The notes under the pieces are model-generated. The model did not search any database. It saw nothing but the letters and a program-made list of their open reading frames with translations, and was not told the origin of the DNA. From the NCBI RefSeq assembly GCF_029873635.1, contig NC_080418.1:8566562-8630561 (forward strand): DNA of 64,000 nucleotides, in the 5' to 3' direction. Numbering within the stretch: the stretch's first letter is position 1; every line of letters begins with the position of its first letter. Both the position numbers and the translations under genes were made by a program. The DNA comes from Malania oleifera. Lineage: Eukaryota > Streptophyta > Magnoliopsida > Santalales > Ximeniaceae. Shown here in pieces: positions 21,845 through 32,134 of the stretch.

Positions 21845-22277
21845 ATAACATTAAATATTCATGCTGCCACACGACTGTATTTAGTTTATTTTCCCTTACT
21901 GAGAGGTGTCTCACCCAGCCTAAATAGTTTTTAGGAAATCCAAAAAGACTGGCGGATCGATGCCGCTGTTGAGTTAGTTGTGCTACCCCACTAGGAGGGT
22001 AAGTTTTGAACTAGGATCAGGAGATTTTTGTCGTGGGATCCTAGATATATTTATGAAAGATTGTATATAAACACAGTATGATTGTGGATTGTAGTTAACT
22101 TTGGTATTATGTACCTTATGGTTTGGAGAATGTAATTTATATTTACTGCTGCTTTGGTTTCCGTTGTGTATGACAAGTGTATCCCTGTTACCCACAGGTT
22201 CGGGTTGACTTTGCTATGTTTTGTATTTATGATATTTAATATGGCTGATTATGTAGTAAATTAGGCAGGTCGTTACA
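21845..22277 (+). mobile_element. Second copy of the LTR 3' end, in tandem
   Basis: From ATTAAATATTCATGCTGCCAC onward this repeats the last 420 or so bases of the preceding LTR, including CCCTTACTGAGAGGTGTCTCACC (split here by length), the ATTGTATATAAACACAGT stretch and the end GCAGGTCGTTACA. Many point differences show that the two copies are not recent duplicates. Confidence 0.8.
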
Positions 22278-22530
22278 CATATGACATGTAAATATGCTCA
22301 GTGCTCTAATGTGTGCTACACACTCAATCAAGTATAGATTATCAGTCCAGATCTAGAGTGTATATCAAAGTAAGATTTGAAACACAATATGTGAATAACG
22401 CAAAATCATATCAAGGTTTCAAATATGCTAAGCAAGTTGATTCAAACAAACTCAACAATATATTTTAATATAAAAAGCACAATGGAGTGTTTGAAAAACT
22501 AACTTTTGAAAAGGATTTTGCACACAAAAA
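22278..22530. other. Spacer between LTR fragment and LINE
   Basis: AT-rich DNA without a recognised feature. Confidence 0.5.
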
Positions 22531-23198
22531 TATAGGTCTTTTTCTTTATGATTTTTTGTACATCTTTATCCCACCACCAACTCTCTTTGCTATTCAAGAA
22601 TTTTCCCTTTGATTCACCTAAAATCTCTTTTGCTATCTTTTTACTAAAGTTAGCTAATCTATTCCAAAGAGTATTTGTATCTATCCCATCCTCTATGGTC
22701 CAATCCCCATCTTTGATCATTTAATCTTTAAATTTTATTATTTTTTCTCCTTTTAGGTTCCATCATCTAGTTCTCTTACACTGGCTTATTTCAACCTTTT
22801 TCTTTCATTTTTTATACATATATCTAACACTAAGACTCTATGTTGTGTGGTTAGACTTTCACTTGGAATAACTTTACAATCTTTGCATGATAAACGAAAA
22901 ACCCTCCTAGTCGAAAAAAAAAATCTATTTGACTTCTATTTTGTCCACTTTTAAAGGTTATTAAGTGTTCTTCTCTCTTCTTAAAGCAAGTATTCATTAT
23001 ACTAAAATCATATGACATAGCAAAGTCAAAAATCATCTCCCCATGCTCATTTTTGTCTCCATATCCATATCCTCTATGTATCCTCTCATAATTTTTATTA
23101 TCTCTTCCAATGTGTCCATTCAAATTACCTCCTATAAATATTTTCTCAATCCCTAGTATGTCTTATATAATACTATCCATATCTTCCCAAAATTGTCT
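22530..23198 (-). pseudogene. LINE ORF2 fragment: endonuclease C-terminal part and beyond
   Basis: The minus strand reads RQFWEDMDSII, FIGGNLNGHIGRDNKNYERIHRGYGYG, FDFAMSYDFSIMNTCFKKREEHLITFKSG and SQIDFFF, typical of the apurinic endonuclease of plant non-LTR elements. It continues, after frameshifts, with LTTQHRVLVLD, KVEISQCKRTRWWNLKGEK, and SWWWDKDVQKIIKKK. It breaks at 23198, where TSD TGTCT marks a solo LTR, and resumes at 27204. Stops and frameshifts make it inactive. The RT domain is absent. Confidence 0.85.
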
Positions 23199-23627
23199 TG
23201 TTGGCCTAACCAAGGCTTACGACTCTTGATTTTGATGATAACAAAGTAAGGTTATTTATTTTTTTTCAAAGTTGTGATATTTCAGATATTGAAACAAAAG
23301 CATACTTCATGAACTCAAGAGATCAATTCTGAAAGCTCAAGAGACCAACATGGAAAGACTGAAAAATCACAAGAACATTAAAAGCTCATATCAACTCAAG
23401 TGATCAATATTGAAAATTCAGGAACTCAAAGCAACAACTCGATGACGTTTTTCAAAAAGTTCAAAGGAATGAAGAAAGTCAATAAGAGATGTATTGCAAG
23501 TACTTCGAGTATTTTCAAATTATGAAATTTCATTTTGAAGCTCATTAGGAATGAAAAGACTTAGAGACTCTAATTTTTTTTAAATCTTGGAACATATTTT
23601 TTGGAGAAAACAAATTAACATTTCAAG

Positions 23628-23632
23628 AATAG

Positions 23633-23711
<79 letters not shown>
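23628..23711. repeat. (AAT)n microsatellite, about 27 units
   Basis: An uninterrupted run of AAT lies upstream of the U3 motif array. Confidence 0.9.
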
Positions 23712-23714
<3 letters not shown>

Positions 23715-23737
23715 TATTTTAAAAGCCAGCTTTTTTT

Positions 23738-23955
23738 ACTTGACAGACGCCTGACTATGCAAAATGAGAAGCCTGACGAGGTTTCATCAGGCTACTGTCA
23801 CCCTTCTGCCTCTTTTTTAAAACTGGGTTATTCAGTGACAGACGCCTGACCCCAAAGTGACATGCGACTACCACCCTACTGCCTATGTATTTTATCTGTG
23901 TAATTCATGGACAGGCGACTGACGAAAACCCCTCAGGCTACTGCCACGCGGCAAA
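23738..23955 (+). promoter_or_regulatory. U3 array of CAGRCGCCTGAC / CAGGCTACTGYCAC units
   Basis: GACAGACGCCTGAC occurs at about 23741 and 23839, GGACAGGCGACTGACG at 23911, CAGGCTACTGTCAC at 23789 and CAGGCTACTGCCAC at 23935. Partial forms lie between them. The array sits upstream of TATAAATA (24075), the same place as the GTCGAC arrays of other LTRs. Confidence 0.65.
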
Positions 23956-24992
23956 TTTTGAATTTTATAACGGACATATTTTTGGAAAGTCAATTGCTTG
24001 GGAATCAAACTTGTTCAAAACTTGAACACTACTCCAAGTAAACTTGGGGAACAAGTTAGATACTTTTCTAAATCTATAAATACCCCTCAAGATCAATTAA
24101 TTCAATTACCAAGAAACAATTACAGCATTCAATCTCTCTCAATTGTTCTCAAACTCTCAAAGGCTCTCTCACTCTCAACTTGCACGAAAACTACTAAGGC
24201 TTTACTAACTCTCAATCTCTAGTATTGTGCTATAATTCTTTCATCTATTGAAAGAATCCTTCGATGATATACTCTTGGGGCTTCAATCTGAATTTCATAT
24301 TTGATTTTCTTTGAAGTATATAGCTATGAATTTATACTAATTAGCTCTTTTGAGAGCATCCCTTGTATACCTTGTTTCAAATCTTGTCTTGTAGATTCAT
24401 TGACGATTCGAGTGCTTGAATCGTTGGACCGAACGAGGGCATATCGTTTGGAGAGGCGAGCTCTAACCTAATTAAGTAGTGGTTGTAACGATGTTGTTCC
24501 ACCCAAAAAAGGAACTAATATAGTGGAATCCTTTGGTTGTTTGCCAAAGGTGAGGACGTAGGCCAGGGATAAGTCAAACCTTGTAAAAACTTGGTGTTCT
24601 TCTCTCTACTTTACTCTTTTCTTTCTGCACGATATTTTTATTTGTTGAATGTATATTACTGATTGTAGGGCTTAAGTAAAAAATTTAGAGAAGACTCTTA
24701 ATTTTAGAAAATACGTTTTTAATTAACCTTTCGCGGAAACCCGCAAGGGAGTACGTTGGTTAATTTGTGGAAATCTTGGTTAAGAGAGTGCATTACAAAT
24801 CAAAATCAAAACAAGACTTGCATATAAGCACAGGGCTGCTACCAAAAGCTAAAAGCATCAAGTTCTTATGTAACAACCCGAAGAATAATGGTAATTAAAT
24901 AATCAAAATAAAGGAGAATGGAAACAGGAACAAAAAGAGGCAATCGACGACGTTGCATTTTGGATGGGATAATCCCGAGGAATTTTTCAGCT

Positions 24993-25178
24993 CCTCGTCG
25001 ACGAACACAGAGGACTCGTCGACGAGGGTATAAGAGGTGCTCGTCGACGAAGATAGGATTCGTCGATGAGAAGATACTGAGAGAGGTTTTATGGAAACCT
25101 GAAATTCATCGACGAGGGTTGAAGTTCGTCGACGGACTTCCTTCAGGACTCGTCGACGAGGTGACGTGACTCATCGAT
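24993..25178 (+). promoter_or_regulatory. U3 array of eight TCGTCGACGA palindromes with TATA box
   Basis: Eight units, four of them exact TCGTCGACGA, end about ten bases before TATAAATA at 25190-25197. The rest differ at CpG positions (TCGTCGATGA, TCATCGACGA, TCATCGATGA), apart from one TCGTCGACGG. Confidence 0.82.
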
Positions 25179-25802
25179 GAATCTTGCAGTATAAATAGGG
25201 TTAAATGAGAATTTTCAGTCATTTTCCTGCGCCAAATCTCTCTCTCTCTCTCTCCTCATACGGTTTCTCCTCCTTCTCTCTAAGATTCTGGGCCAGATTT
25301 TTATTGGTTCGACGATCTGAAGCCACCACGACGCTCCTGGAAAAGTTCTCTACAAATCTGCTGGAGCGGATCATCGGTGGGGCTGAGTTGGAAACCATCC
25401 CAAATCCAGGGTAAGGCTTTCTACTCAGTATTTGGTTATTTGGCAGTTGTAGAAAGTGTTATAAGTGTAAAAATACTAAACTTTAGTTCTGAGGAAATGC
25501 TGTCTCCAGGGTGTTGAGTAGGGAACCCTGCGGGTGCGGGACAGATTTTCTTAGAGGCTTTTCAAGAATCAGGTAAGGGAATAAACTAAACTAGTTCTTT
25601 TAAGAAGATGTATGTATATGTAGCATTTGATTTCAGGAAAGTAAATATGTTTATATATATGATTTATATTTGAAAAAACACTATTGAAAATGATGGTATG
25701 TTGAATATATGAAAAACATGTTCAGTGTGGCATGGGTAGAAATTGTTATGAAATACTATTTTCTGGAAATGTAATTATGATACGGATTTTTATAATGGAA
25801 AA

Positions 25803-25990
25803 TCGGCGTACGGGCTGAGATTTTTATATATGTTTTCTGGCGTACAGGCTGAGCTATGTGTATGATTTTCCAGTATACGGGCTGTGCCATGGATATGATT
25901 TGCTAACGTACGAGCTGTGCTATGATATGATTTACCGGTGTACGGGCCGAACTATGATAAAATGTGAAATACCGGCGTACGGGCCGATGA
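25803..25990 (+). repeat. Minisatellite of about 33 bp, six copies
   Basis: The core CGTACGGGCTGAG recurs at about 25805, 25841, 25874, 25907, 25938 and 25972, separated by TATGATATGATTTxCCGG-like sequence. The reverse-oriented LTR at 32135-34315 carries about eight related copies at 33125-33372. Confidence 0.85.
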
Positions 25991-27203
25991 TTGTCATGAT
26001 ATACATACATATGCTAAATGATATGATTGATTTGATAATTAATGATATGAAATATTCATGTATCACAGTTTCAGTATATGTTATATGATATCAGAACCTG
26101 GTTGGCTTGGTCTAGGCTAACACTTGCACAGTACCGTTGCTATGTCCATTGTTATCATGATCATGATATTTGTGTTAACACTGCTGTACGGAGTGGTGTG
26201 AGATTGGATGGTCGATGTAGTTTTTAAGAAGTGTGTGTGCGCCCCTAGTGTACGGACCAGGTCTAGCAGACCCATCAGAATTACAAACTGTACTTTTAAC
26301 TTGACAGTGGTCAGCCAACCATTGTCAAGTCCCGCTTTTGGGCCACACAACCCAATCATGTGGGGGTAATACATGACAACAGTCAGCTAACCTACCAGGA
26401 ATGTTTTTGTATTATATTTTATAAGATGAAATATGATTATGAAAATGCAGTATGTTCTGTCATGTTATGATGATATATATGTTTTCCCACATATGACATA
26501 ACAGTTGTTAAATATGTTTCTATACGATATATGTATAACACGGAATACTCATGTTGCCACACACTAGTATTAGTTTATTTCCCTTACTAAGAGGTGTCTC
26601 ACCCCAAAATTTTATAAACTTTTCAGGAGCCCTTGATAGGGGAGCGGGAAAAGTCCCGCTGATCTAGTGTCATTGATCTGCCCTCTTTGAAAGGTAAGTT
26701 TTAGTAGGGACAGTTGGATTTTGTGGCAAATGTCCCTAAATCTTGTTTTTGGGATGTGTATACTGAAATACAGTGGATATAGTGACTCTAATATTTATGA
26801 TATTTTGATGGATGTTTTCGTATTTATGATAATGTGATTGTATGTTTCCTACTGCTTAGGCTTCCATTATGTGTTCTGATGTATCCCTGGTATCCACGGG
26901 TCTAGGTGGATTATGATTAGCTGAGATTTGTGATATTGAATTTATTATATTATGAAAAAAAAATGTAGAAATTAAGCAAGTCGTCACATCTTGATTGATT
27001 GATTGATTGATTTTAATATTGTGGTTGATTGGATTGTTTAATTTTCAGTACTTTGTGGTGTGTTTTGGTTGTGATTATAAATTGATTGATTTACTTACAT
27101 TGTTCTTGTTGCACTAAAACAAGTAAAGAAGTTAAAAAGAACTTAATTTTTTAATTAACCCAATTCACCCCCCCCCCCTCTTGGCAACGCTATTCTAATT
27201 TCA

Positions 27204-27845
27204 TGTCTCTTAAGATTTTCTGTTAAGCCGACTTAAGGAGCATAAGCAATAATGACATTTATTATCTCTTGTCCTAATACCATCTTGATTTTTATAATTC
27301 TATCCCCTACTCTAGTTACATCCACAATGCTATCTTTTAAGTTTTTGTCTATAATAATGTTTATTTCATTCTTATGTTTTTATTTTTCAGTGTGCTAAAG
27401 TTTAAATCCTAATTTATCAATTTTTTTAGTTTTCTCCACCACCCACTTAGTTTCTTGAAGGAAAATTATATTAATTCTTCTTCTGATCATTGTATCCACA
27501 ATTTCCACGCTTTTACCCGTAAGTATCTCTATATTCCAAGTTGCTAATCTAATCCTACTTTCCTAAACTAACGTCTTTACCTGCCCACATCCAAAATGAT
27601 GTAGGAACCCTCACATATTTAACACCGTACTCGGGCACTGACACAGCGCATCGCTTCGGGGTGACGACCTAGCCCACCCTCGCCCACTTCTCGCTACACT
27701 CAGGTGGTTCAAGTGCAACACATCGCTCGTAGGGGACGCCCCAACAAATATTTAGTAAGGATTCATATCTTAGTAATCTGACAAATTTTACGCTAGAAAT
27801 CGGCTACATAACGCAACCTTCCTCCTTTACTCGAGTTTGGGACCG
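27204..27845 (-). pseudogene. LINE 5' region and endonuclease N-terminal part
   Basis: On the minus strand 27595-27210 reads ESRIRLATWNIEILTGKSVE, then VDTMIRRRINIIFLQETKWV, the start of the AP-endonuclease domain (conserved WNI and QETKW), then IIAYAP and VGLTENLKRH at the solo LTR junction. Upstream, 27845-27600 is the untranslated 5' part, with GTGTAGCGAGAAGTGGGCGAG and similar GC-rich stretches familiar from plant LINEs. Together with 22530-23198 it makes one LINE. The 5' end at 27845 looks close to full length. Confidence 0.85.
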
Positions 27846-28720
27846 ACTGTGTGGGAAAAAATTTAGACATTAAGTGCATCACATGCAGAGTTGTCCAATT
27901 CGCTCAACATGTGTAATAATATTGAAATTTCTCCCTTGTGTCTGTAGGTAATGAAGAAAGTGTAGGGAATTAACACAAAATTTCCAAATCCTATGAGAAA
28001 ATAAAATAGAGAAAACACAACCACGCCAAAGAAAAAAGCAATCACACGCACAAGACAGTATTTACGTGTTTCAACAATTTTGCCTACGTCCATGGAGTTG
28101 TAGGGATTTCACTATAATCTAGAAGAAAATACAAAGAGTACAACAGTATAATATTTTTCTCTCTCGCTCTCTTAAGAAGTGCGATGACCAATTAACCCTA
28201 ATCACCATAACAGCAATTTTATATCCTACACACAACAATGAGCTACAAAACGGGCCCAAAAATTTTTCCCTAGTGCAGACCCCCACGAGTACGACTCGGC
28301 CTAAGCCTTCGCTCCATGGACTAAGTCTTATGATAGAAATCTCTCATTAAAAGAACCATGCAACATTATTTCGAGTCAGGTCATCATCCGGATCAAACGC
28401 CACTACGCTCCACAAAACCCAACAGAAAGCCTTACAACAAAGGCCCAAGAACGAAGCTTAAATTTCAATTTTGTATTTTCTTAGAAATTGTACTTGTAAT
28501 GTTCAAATGAATGAATATAAAACGATTTGTACAAAAATACCCAATTAATGAAAACTCAATTTTGTTTGGTGAGGTTGAGAGAACCAAAAATGAGAGACCC
28601 GTTCTAGGTGAAGACCTTAGATGGCACCTAAAAATAATGACTAAAAAGAACTAAAAGAAAAACTCCCCAAGTTTGGCTATACAATGGTCGGAAAAATGAG
28701 GTCTCTACAATGTTAAACAA
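27846..28720. other. Unclassified repeat-like spacer
   Basis: No coding frame is convincing. The stretch at 28040-28110 (TTTACGTGTTTCAACAATTTTGCCTACGTCC, described in parts) is of a type I have seen dispersed in plant genomes, but I cannot assign a family. A short minus-strand ORF at 27863-28093 is hydrophobic and has no recognised homolog. Confidence 0.35.
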
Positions 28721-29954
28721 ATAACATAAAATAATGTGTTAAATTATGATATTATTGTTAAAACTAATTAACAAAATACATATATGTGACAATTAATATC
28801 ACTAAAAATATACAAAAAAATTATACCAAAATATTATTTGTATTATGTATTTTAAAGGTAATGTTTTACGAAATAATATATTCCAAATATGTTTTTCTTA
28901 TCCACCTTTAGTAATAATAAGGTTGTATTTATTTACATTCAAGTTTCATATTAAAATAATATATCATTGCAATTTTCTAATATGAGGATTGATCTTAATA
29001 TTTGGATTCCCGCATAATCAGTGTCTATTATCAAAATTAAAAATTCAAATTCATTTGCTATCCTTAAACAATTTTATTCTCCTAAAAACAAATTTAATCA
29101 TTTCAATGTCACCTACATATAATTCAAACTTCTATTTTTTTTTTTTAACTTACTTCATATGCATTTGACCTTTCTTTTCTATTGTATTATCCCACTGCAA
29201 AGCACAAATATTTTTTAATAATTTTAAATAAAAGCCAAATAAATAGTCCACTCAATCACCAAAATTTTGATTATTTATTTGTACTATACTACTATACACC
29301 ATGTTTTAATTTTAGGGTGACTTTTACGATGACATGAACATAAAGCTATTAGCTAGATTTAGACCCACATCACACTATGTGACTTTTGTTGACTATCAAT
29401 TATTACTATATATCTAACTTCAGTCTTTTATTTCTTTACTTGTACAAATTTGTTACGTGCATCTTGGATTATATAATTGGCTAGTAGCCCGGTCCATTTC
29501 ATTAATTTTTAAAATATTTTTTTATTAAAATAATGTAAAAGATACTGGCTTCACTTCAACTTTAAAAAAAAAAATATAGCACAAAATTTATTAAAAAAAA
29601 CTTTATGCAACATTTGAGAACATGAATTTTGAACTTTAAATTTGAGTTTTAGACAAATTTTAATTAATTTTATATTATGTCTTATTCAAACCCAGTATAA
29701 ATCTAAATTCAAGGTCTTTCCAAACCTAAGATTAATCTTCTTCATTTTTTAAGATTTAAAAAATTAAACAAATCTTTTTTAATGTTTTTTTTTTTACGAA
29801 AACTCCAAATTTATTAATAACTCTCACTTATGACAGAAAAAAACCGTAGTTACAAATAAGCCACAAGACATTTACAAATAACTAACAAAACCAACCCAGG
29901 TTAAAATCACTCTCTAGCATAGAGTCGATTTATATATTCAAATCAAAGCAAACT
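28721..29954. other. AT-rich intergenic DNA, nothing recognised
   Basis: Very AT-rich sequence with homopolymer runs and no supported gene or repeat boundary. Confidence 0.6.
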
Positions 29955-30107
29955 TATTAGCGATATATTTACTTTCCATTTAGCACAATATATATTTTCC
30001 ATTTTTTCCAATTCTCTCATGTATATATATATATCCTTGTAATCCTTGTATTAAGGGTGAATTAATAGAGAAAAAAACTTTTCTCCCAATTTTAACATTG
30101 TGAGGCT

Positions 30108-31318
30108 ATATATTTTTCTACCTTTTGTGTCTTTCAGGACCTATCAACGAGGAAGCTGATGGGAATGTGTAAACTACGGGACAGGCTTTACCACTTTAAA
30201 CCTCCCTCTGCCTCAATTTTCCACTCTCAACGTGTTTCTAACACTACTCTTTGGCACCAACGTTTTGGTCACCCTTCCATTTCATGTATTCCGAAAACCT
30301 TACATATTTCTTCTTCTCATTTTCCTTGTGATGTTTGTACTCAAGCAAAGTACACTCGTTTACCTTTTCCTTGAATACACATAAGAGCACATTTTGTTTT
30401 AATCGGATTTATTGTGATATATGGGGTGGTTATCCTACAACTTCACTCTCTAGTGCACATTATTTTTTAACAATTATGGATGACTACTCACGTGCTACAT
30501 GGGTCTATCTTTTGCGCCTGAAATCTAATACTTTCACTTGTCTTAAAAATTTTTGCGCCATGGTCAAAAATCATTTCAATTGCACTGTTAAGCATGTACG
30601 CACTAATAATGGTCGCGAATTTCTATCCACCCCATTTCAAACTTTTTTCCATGATCAAGGCATTTTTTCACGAGCGCACATGTGTGGATACACCTCAGCA
30701 AAATGGTGTTGCCAAGCGTAAACATCGTCATCTTCTTAATGTGGCTCGGTGTTTATGTTTCCAAGCCAACCTTCCCATCTCTTTTTGGGGCGAATGCATT
30801 CTAATAGCCACCTATTTAATTAATCGCACTCTTATTCCCAGCCTAAATCATAAGTCCTCTTATGAACTTCTTTCCAGAAACCACCATTGCATACACACTT
30901 GCGAGTGTTTGGGTGCTTGTGCTATGCCCAAACCACTCGCCAACATCGCGATAAACTCTCTCCTCGTGCTCTTCGATGTGTTTTCTTAGGTTATACCTCT
31001 TCTCCCGTCCTTCCCCTTCCTATTTCTGATATAGACCATTCCTACACACCTACCCCTAGCCCTCTGCCTCTCTCTCCTTTTCCCTTGATATCCTCCCTGA
31101 CACCCTCGCCCTTGCCCTCGCCCCCTCCACCAACCGTTCCACCACCCCCTCCACCCACCTCCTCCCGGCCCAAACGAGCTGTCACACATCCCTCTTACTT
31201 GGCTGATTATATCTGTCCTACTTTACCAAAGTCCTCCACGGCTTCACAAGTTTCAAGATGTTCCTCAAGTACGGTTCATTGTCTCTTTTTTTTTTTTAAC
31301 TTATCATCGTTTCTCTAA
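30108..31318 (+). pseudogene. Pre-integrase and integrase of copia element 3
   Basis: The frame reads CVFQDLSTRKLMG, then the pre-integrase HHCC-type motif (LWHQRFGHPS near 30250 and CDVCTQAK near 30335). After a frameshift near 30370, the integrase core reads IYCDIWGGYPTTS, DDYSRATWVYLL, HVRTNNGREFLS, and after another shift DTPQQNGVAKRKHRHLL and NRTLIPSL. This gives the D-D-E pattern (near 30410, 30600 and 30710), though the region is broken by frameshifts at about 30370, 30660 and 30900. A proline-rich linker ([20 protein letters not shown]) lies at 31090-31200. Confidence 0.88.
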
Positions 31319-31325
31319 TCAACAT

Positions 31326-32134
31326 TTGGCTTTTCTTTCTGTCATGTCCCAACATCCCGAAACCACCTCTTATTCTCAGGATGTGCTGCACCCACATTGG
31401 CATGATGTCATGGCTTCTGAAATCCAAGCCTTAGAAACCAATAATACATGGGTTCTTCAACCACTTCCACCTGGGAAAAAATCAATTGATTGTAAATGGG
31501 TGTTCAAAATAAAACTTCGGGCCGATGGATCCATAGAGCGACACAAAGCTCGCTCGATGGCCAAGGGCTACACTCAGGTAGAAGGTTTGGATTATCATGA
31601 CATTTTTGCTCCTGTTGCTAAACTCGTTATTGTTAGGTGTGTTCTTGCAATGGCTGCTACTCGGAATTGGCATCTTCTTCAATTGGACGTCAACAACGCT
31701 TTTCTCCATGGTGACCTCGATGAGGAGGTCTATATGCTCCCTCCATCGGGTTATTGCAAATAAGGGGAGACTCGTGTTTGTCGTCTTCAGAAATCCCTTT
31801 ATGGCCTCAAGCAAGCTTCTCGCAATTGGTTCTCTAAATTATCTTCTGTTTTACTTGCTGTGGGTTTCACCCAATCTCAGGCTGATCACTCTCTTTTCAC
31901 CCGCTCTCGGGGTCAGTCTTTTACTCTTATACTTGTTTATGTTGATGACATTCTCGTGGCAGGCAATGATCTCTCCGATATTAGCTCTTTCAAAGTCATG
32001 CTCTCTCAGAAATTCAAACTCAAGGATCTTGGCAAATTGAAATATTTCCTTGGCCTCGAAGTAGCTCGCTCTCCTACTGGCATTTTTCTTAACCAACACA
32101 AATATGCTCTTGACATCCTCATTGATAGTGGTCA
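31326..32134 (+). pseudogene. Reverse transcriptase of copia element 3
   Basis: The frame reads [58 protein letters not shown], a stop at 31761, then [14 protein letters not shown], the catalytic [13 protein letters not shown] (about 31935) and [15 protein letters not shown]. It ends at DILIDSGH, where the solo LTR begins at 32135. Confidence 0.9.

Larger units (their letters stand above)
24869..26988 (+). mobile_element. Solo LTR of the GTCGAC-array family (TSD TCTTA/TCTTG)
   Basis: TCTTA at 24864-24868 and TCTTG at 26989-26993 flank it, a duplication with one change. It runs TGTAACAACCCGAAGAATAA to AAGCAAGTCGTCACA. In order it has the palindrome array (24993-25178), TATAAATAGGG (25190), CT tracts, the leader motif AATCTGCTGGAGCGGAT (25357), a GTACGGGCTGAG minisatellite (25803-25990), the GGTCAGCCAACCATTGTC/CACACAACCC block (26308-26353) and the GAGGTGTCTCACCCC box (26590-26604). 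This is the clearest full example of the family in the window. Confidence 0.92.
23199..27203 (+). mobile_element. Solo LTR of the TGTTGRCC family (TSD TGTCT) splitting the LINE
   Basis: TGTCT at 23194-23198 is repeated at 27204-27208, and removal rejoins the LINE frame (KRH/RQFWEDMD). The element runs TGTTGGCCTAACC to TATTCTAATTTCA. Without its nested LTR it is about 1.88 kb. The start TTTTGATGATAACAAAG and the tail CAATTCACCCCCCCCCCTC match the LTR at 14805-19546. It has an (AAT)n tract (23628-23711), an array of CAGRCGCCTGAC-like units (23738-23955), TATAAATA (24075-24082) and CT-rich leader segments. Confidence 0.88.

Noticed and set aside
30110-30140. Polypyrimidine tract and CAG looking like a 3' splice site just before the copia pre-integrase domain
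   Set aside because: In frame it encodes FCVFQDLS, the normal copia sequence before the pre-integrase domain, so it is coding and not a splice signal.
31482-31814. 110-codon minus-strand ORF
   Set aside because: Antisense of the copia element 3 reverse transcriptase.
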